Source: an uncultured Myxococcales bacterium (lineage in GTDB: Bacteria > Myxococcota_A > Polyangia > Polyangiales > Polyangiaceae). Taken from it: 42,254 nt of DNA. The stretch lies in NCBI GenBank assembly GCA_937872925.1, contig CALMUT010000044.1, forward strand, positions 1 through 42,254. Reading direction: 5' to 3'. The notes under the pieces were generated by a model. That model searched no databases and was not told the origin of the DNA. It saw only the letters and a list, made by a program, of their open reading frames with translations. Below are positions 39,996 through 42,254 of the stretch, one piece after another (the stretch's first letter is position 1; the number at the start of each line of letters is the position of its first letter). The position numbers and the translations under genes were made by a program.

Positions 39996-41033
39996 ATGCC
40001 ACGCCCCAGCCCCTCGTCACGCCTTTTCCGTTTCGGTTTCGTCGCCGGACTGCTGTTCACTGCGGTGGGTTGTGCCGCGGACGACGGATCGTCCTCGGGT
40101 TCCGGAAAGCCGGAATTCTGCGACAGCCCGACAACGTGCGTCGAGTTCTGCTTGTGCACCTCCGACGATGCGACCCGTTGCTTCGACGTATGCGGGACGG
40201 GCTCTGGGGCCGCGCCCGGTGCCGGCGGCGGTTCCGGTAGTTTGCCGGGCGCAGGCGGCACTCCTGGCGCAGGCGGTACTCCGGGCAGTGGCGGCACGCC
40301 TGGCGCAGGCGGTACGCCCGGTGGTGGCGGCACACCCGGCAGCGGAGCCGCGCCCGGTGGTGGCGGCACGCCCGCAAGTGGGGGTGCGTCGTCGGGCCCG
40401 AGCTGCGTGGGTCACTGCGGCAGTCCCAATCCAGTAAACGGGCAGTGCCACTGCGATAGCCAGTGCACGCAATTCAACGATTGCTGCGCAGACTACGCCA
40501 GCGCCTGCGGCGGCGGTTCCGGTGGATCGCCGGGCGGTGGCGGTAGCCCCGGTGGCGGCGGCAGCGGCGGCGGTATCAGTGGCGGTTGCGGCGACGACGG
40601 ATCCGGTTGGAGTTCCAGCTGGCAGAATCTCGAATGCGAAGTGCTGGCACTCGTGAACATCGAGCGCGCCAAGGGCGCCAGCTGCGGTGGCGCGTCCTAC
40701 CCGCCGGTTGGGCCCGTTTCGCGTCATCAGATCTTGACGAATAGTTCCCGGCTCCACGCCAAAGACATGGGCGACAAGGGCTACTTCAGTCACACGAGCC
40801 TGGACGGAAAGAGTCCCTTCGATCGCATGAAGGCGGCCGGCTACAGCGGCGGCACCATGGGAGAGAACATCGCCGCCGGCCAAACCGGCGCCGGCTCCGT
40901 GATGAGTGGCTGGATGAAGAGCAGCGGTCACTGCAAGAACATCATGAACGGCAAGTACAAGAACCTCGGCGTGGGCTACTACCTCGGCAGCCAGGGCTAC
41001 AAACACTACTGGGTGCAAAACTTCGGCGGTTGA
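39996..41033 (+). CDS. Lipoprotein with six-Cys module, somatomedin-B-like and CAP/SCP domains
   Basis: The 345-residue protein begins at ATG 39996 behind GGAGG. Cys26 (AVGC) is the predicted lipidated residue. The six-Cys module (Cys42, 48, 52, 54, 62, 66) has the same spacing as in the thioredoxin-like lipoprotein. A Gly/Thr/Pro linker of GGTPG-like repeats leads to eight cysteines at 137, 141, 151, 153, 157, 163, 164 and 171, the order of a somatomedin-B knot (CHCDSQC then DCCADY). A second Gly-rich linker is followed by a CAP domain (LTNSSRLHAKDMGDKGYFSH, GENIAAGQ, VMSGWMKSSGHCKNIMNG). CAP proteins are secreted and of varied, often unknown, function. Confidence 0.92.
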   Translation: MPRPSPSSRLFRFGFVAGLLFTAVGCAADDGSSSGSGKPEFCDSPTTCVEFCLCTSDDATRCFDVCGTGSGAAPGAGGGSGSLPGAGGTPGAGGTPGSGGTPGAGGTPGGGGTPGSGAAPGGGGTPASGGASSGPSCVGHCGSPNPVNGQCHCDSQCTQFNDCCADYASACGGGSGGSPGGGGSPGGGGSGGGISGGCGDDGSGWSSSWQNLECEVLALVNIERAKGASCGGASYPPVGPVSRHQILTNSSRLHAKDMGDKGYFSHTSLDGKSPFDRMKAAGYSGGTMGENIAAGQTGAGSVMSGWMKSSGHCKNIMNGKYKNLGVGYYLGSQGYKHYWVQNFGG

Positions 41034-41044
41034 GCCCGCAGCGG

Positions 41045-41479
41045 CCCCCGCGGGTGGGCCTCGCGGGTGGGCCCTGTGTCGGGACGACGCGAGATCGAGT
41101 TGCGCGCGCGGCGTTTTGAAATTTGTTCCCACCCCCGCGGGTGGGCCCTGTGTCGGGGCGACGCGAGATCGAGTTGCGTGCGCGGCGTTTTGAAATTTGT
41201 TCCCACCCCCGCGGGTGGGCACTGTGTCGGGACGACGCGAGATCGAGTTGCGCGCGCGGCGTTGTTTGAAATTTGTTCCCACCCTCGCGGGTGGGCCCTG
41301 TGTCGGGACGACGCGAGATCGAGTTGCGCGCGGCGTTTTGAAATTTGTTCCCACCCCCGCGGGTGGGCCCTGTGTCGGGGCGACGCGAGATCGAGTTGCG
41401 CGCGCGGCGTTTTGAAATTTGTTCCCACCCTCACGCGGGTGGGCTCTGTGTCGGGGCGACGCGAGATCGAGTTGCGCGT
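41045..41479. repeat. 72-76 bp tandem repeat with internal hairpin, six copies
   Basis: Copies of a unit that contains GTGTCGGG then CGACGCGAGATCGAGTTGCG begin at 41076, 41150, 41224, 41300, 41372 and 41448. The period varies from 72 to 76 bp, partly from changes in the (CG)n run. Each full unit also has TTTTGAAATTTGTTCCCACC and a stem of CCCACCC against GGGTGGG. The last copy is truncated. No unique spacers are present. It begins 12 bp after the CAP-gene stop; the first stem may act as its terminator. Confidence 0.92.
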
Positions 41480-41512
41480 TCACTGCAGGCCCCGGCCGCC
41501 GGCGAACTGCAA

Positions 41513-42254
41513 CTACCGAGTCAGCAGAGCCAACGCCTCCCGCAACAGCGCGTGAATCGGCGCGCGACCCAGCTCCGATCTGCGCTCCAGTTTTCCGATC
41601 GCGTTTCGCGTTTCGCCACGCCGGAAACCCATAGTCGTCAGTGCTGCAAAGAGTTTTCCGCGAACCTCCGCCGCGTTCGCAGCATGGGGCGCGTTCTCCA
41701 CCGCTCGGTTTTCGCACTTTGCTCCGCGCGAAAAGCCGTCGGCGTCTCTGCAACTTGAGTCGTCGCCACGCCCCGCGCGCGGCGGATCTCCCGAAGGTGT
41801 GCCCAACTTCTCCTGGCGAAGGCGATTTCCGCTCTCGTCAGAAGCCGCTTTCGTGGTCGTGCGCTCGAACTGAGGTGACGCTTCGCCGCAACGCACGCAC
41901 TGCCGACCCGTGTCCGATCTTTCGTGGCGAAGTAGGAGCCCGCCCACGCTGCCCTCGGTGCCCAACCTCTCCTGGCGACGGTGGTTTCCACTCTCGTCAA
42001 AAGCCACTTTCGTGGTCGTGCGCTCGAACTGAGGTGAGTCGTCGCGACAACAAACGCGCTGCGGGTCTGCCGAAGCGCTGCGCAACCTCTCCTGGCGACG
42101 GTGATTTCCACTGTTGTCAGAAGCCGCCTGAGTCAACGAGCCCTCGGGCAGGGACGAGCCTGCGCCATCGCTCGCGCACGACGCGCCTACCGCAGGCGGG
42201 CCCAACCTCTCCTGGCGACGGTGATTTCCGCTCTCTTCAATTTCGCCCCCGCGC
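41513..42254 (-). CDS. Partial protein with four RQE-motif repeats and RuvA-C-like tail
   Basis: On the minus strand a frame open from the window edge (42254) ends in TAG at 41513, giving about 247 residues of the C-terminal part. It has four copies of a motif of the form ESGN-H-R-RQE-R-L-G, two of them preceded by SPQFERTTTK. The last 50 residues (EVRGKLFAALTTMGFRRGE and IHALLREALALLTR) resemble the tail found at the C-terminus of myxobacterial HNH-type endonucleases and RuvA domain III. The upstream part, where an HNH domain might lie, is outside the window, so that identity is an inference. Confidence 0.55.
   Translation of the reverse strand, partial: RGGEIEESGNHRRQERLGPPAVGASCASDGAGSSLPEGSLTQAASDNSGNHRRQERLRSASADPQRVCCRDDSPQFERTTTKVAFDESGNHRRQERLGTEGSVGGLLLRHERSDTGRQCVRCGEASPQFERTTTKAASDESGNRLRQEKLGTPSGDPPRAGRGDDSSCRDADGFSRGAKCENRAVENAPHAANAAEVRGKLFAALTTMGFRRGETRNAIGKLERRSELGRAPIHALLREALALLTR
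41802..42254. repeat. Imperfect in-frame tandem repeats in the right-end gene
   Basis: A core like CCCAACCTCTCCTGGCGACG recurs at 41802, 41961, 42081 and 42201 (periods 159, 120, 120 bp), all divisible by three. The first two copies stay alike for about 77 bp. They encode the repeated RQE motif on the minus strand, so the repeats kept the reading frame. Confidence 0.78.

Noticed and set aside
41045..41479. Regular repeat array resembling a CRISPR
   Set aside because: All parts of each unit are repeated and there are no unique spacers or cas genes, so it is a plain tandem repeat.
40017..41753. Long minus-strand open frame (578 codons) antisense to the CAP lipoprotein and through the tandem repeat
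   Set aside because: It is the reverse shadow of Gly-rich coding DNA and a repeat; it has no domain and no plausible start signals.

Overview
The window is high-GC, gene-dense bacterial chromosome that looks myxobacterial, probably a Polyangium/Sorangium-type genome. The evidence is the many lipoproteins with Gly/Thr-rich linkers after the lipidated Cys, a GH15 enzyme ending in a MYXO-CTERM-type tail, a divergent pair of Hanks-type Ser/Thr kinases next to a TPR/PEGA-like protein, an FHA-domain sigma-54 activator, and an AgmX/PglI C-terminal domain protein. No rRNA, tRNA, CRISPR array or intact insertion sequence was found.

Layout. 1-3.2 kb: a divergent pair of lipoproteins (one cut by the window edge, the other with a von Willebrand A domain), a small gene plus nucleotidyltransferase pair, and an outer-membrane barrel. 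3.4-7.4 kb: thiolase, then four overlapping genes (metallo-beta-lactamase-fold hydrolase, 72-residue protein, FliH/SctL-like protein, site-2 protease). 7.4-7.5 kb: an AT-richer palindrome with what looks like the first codons of a lost ATPase gene. 7.5-9.4 kb (minus): TPR/retropepsin-like lipoprotein and coaD. 9.5-21.6 kb (plus): HNH endonuclease, AgmX-type lipoprotein, MMPL/RND transporter, a large unknown protein, AblB-like acetyltransferase, discoidin-like/HEAT protein, HpnA-like epimerase, integral membrane protein and MA-family metallopeptidase. 21.7-23.2 kb (minus): a second VWA lipoprotein and a chorismate mutase. 23.4-26.4 kb: a 994-residue protein of repeated beta-sandwich domains with a PDZ end. 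26.4-34 kb: YceI-like lipoprotein, then a starch/maltodextrin set (GH13 lipoprotein, GH15 MYXO-CTERM glucoamylase-like enzyme, LamB-like porin). 34-37.4 kb: signalling genes, with two divergent kinases.

37.4-41.0 kb is the most interesting part. An FHA-AAA+-Fis sigma-54 activator lies between two secreted lipoproteins. Both lipoproteins carry the same six-cysteine module (C-x5-C-x3-C-x-C-x7-C-x3-C) behind the lipobox, joined by Gly-rich linkers to different C-termini: a thioredoxin-like domain in one, a somatomedin-B-like plus CAP/SCP domain in the other. Each lipoprotein gene has a sigma-54-type -24/-12 promoter 41-47 bp before its start codon. A shared 20-bp motif, as a direct repeat in one case, lies where an activator-binding site would be expected. 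This reads as a self-contained regulon of one activator and two targets.

The right end holds a 72-76 bp hairpin-containing tandem repeat (six copies) and the 3' part of a minus-strand gene whose product carries four copies of an ESGN-x-x-RQE-x-L motif and a RuvA-C-like tail.
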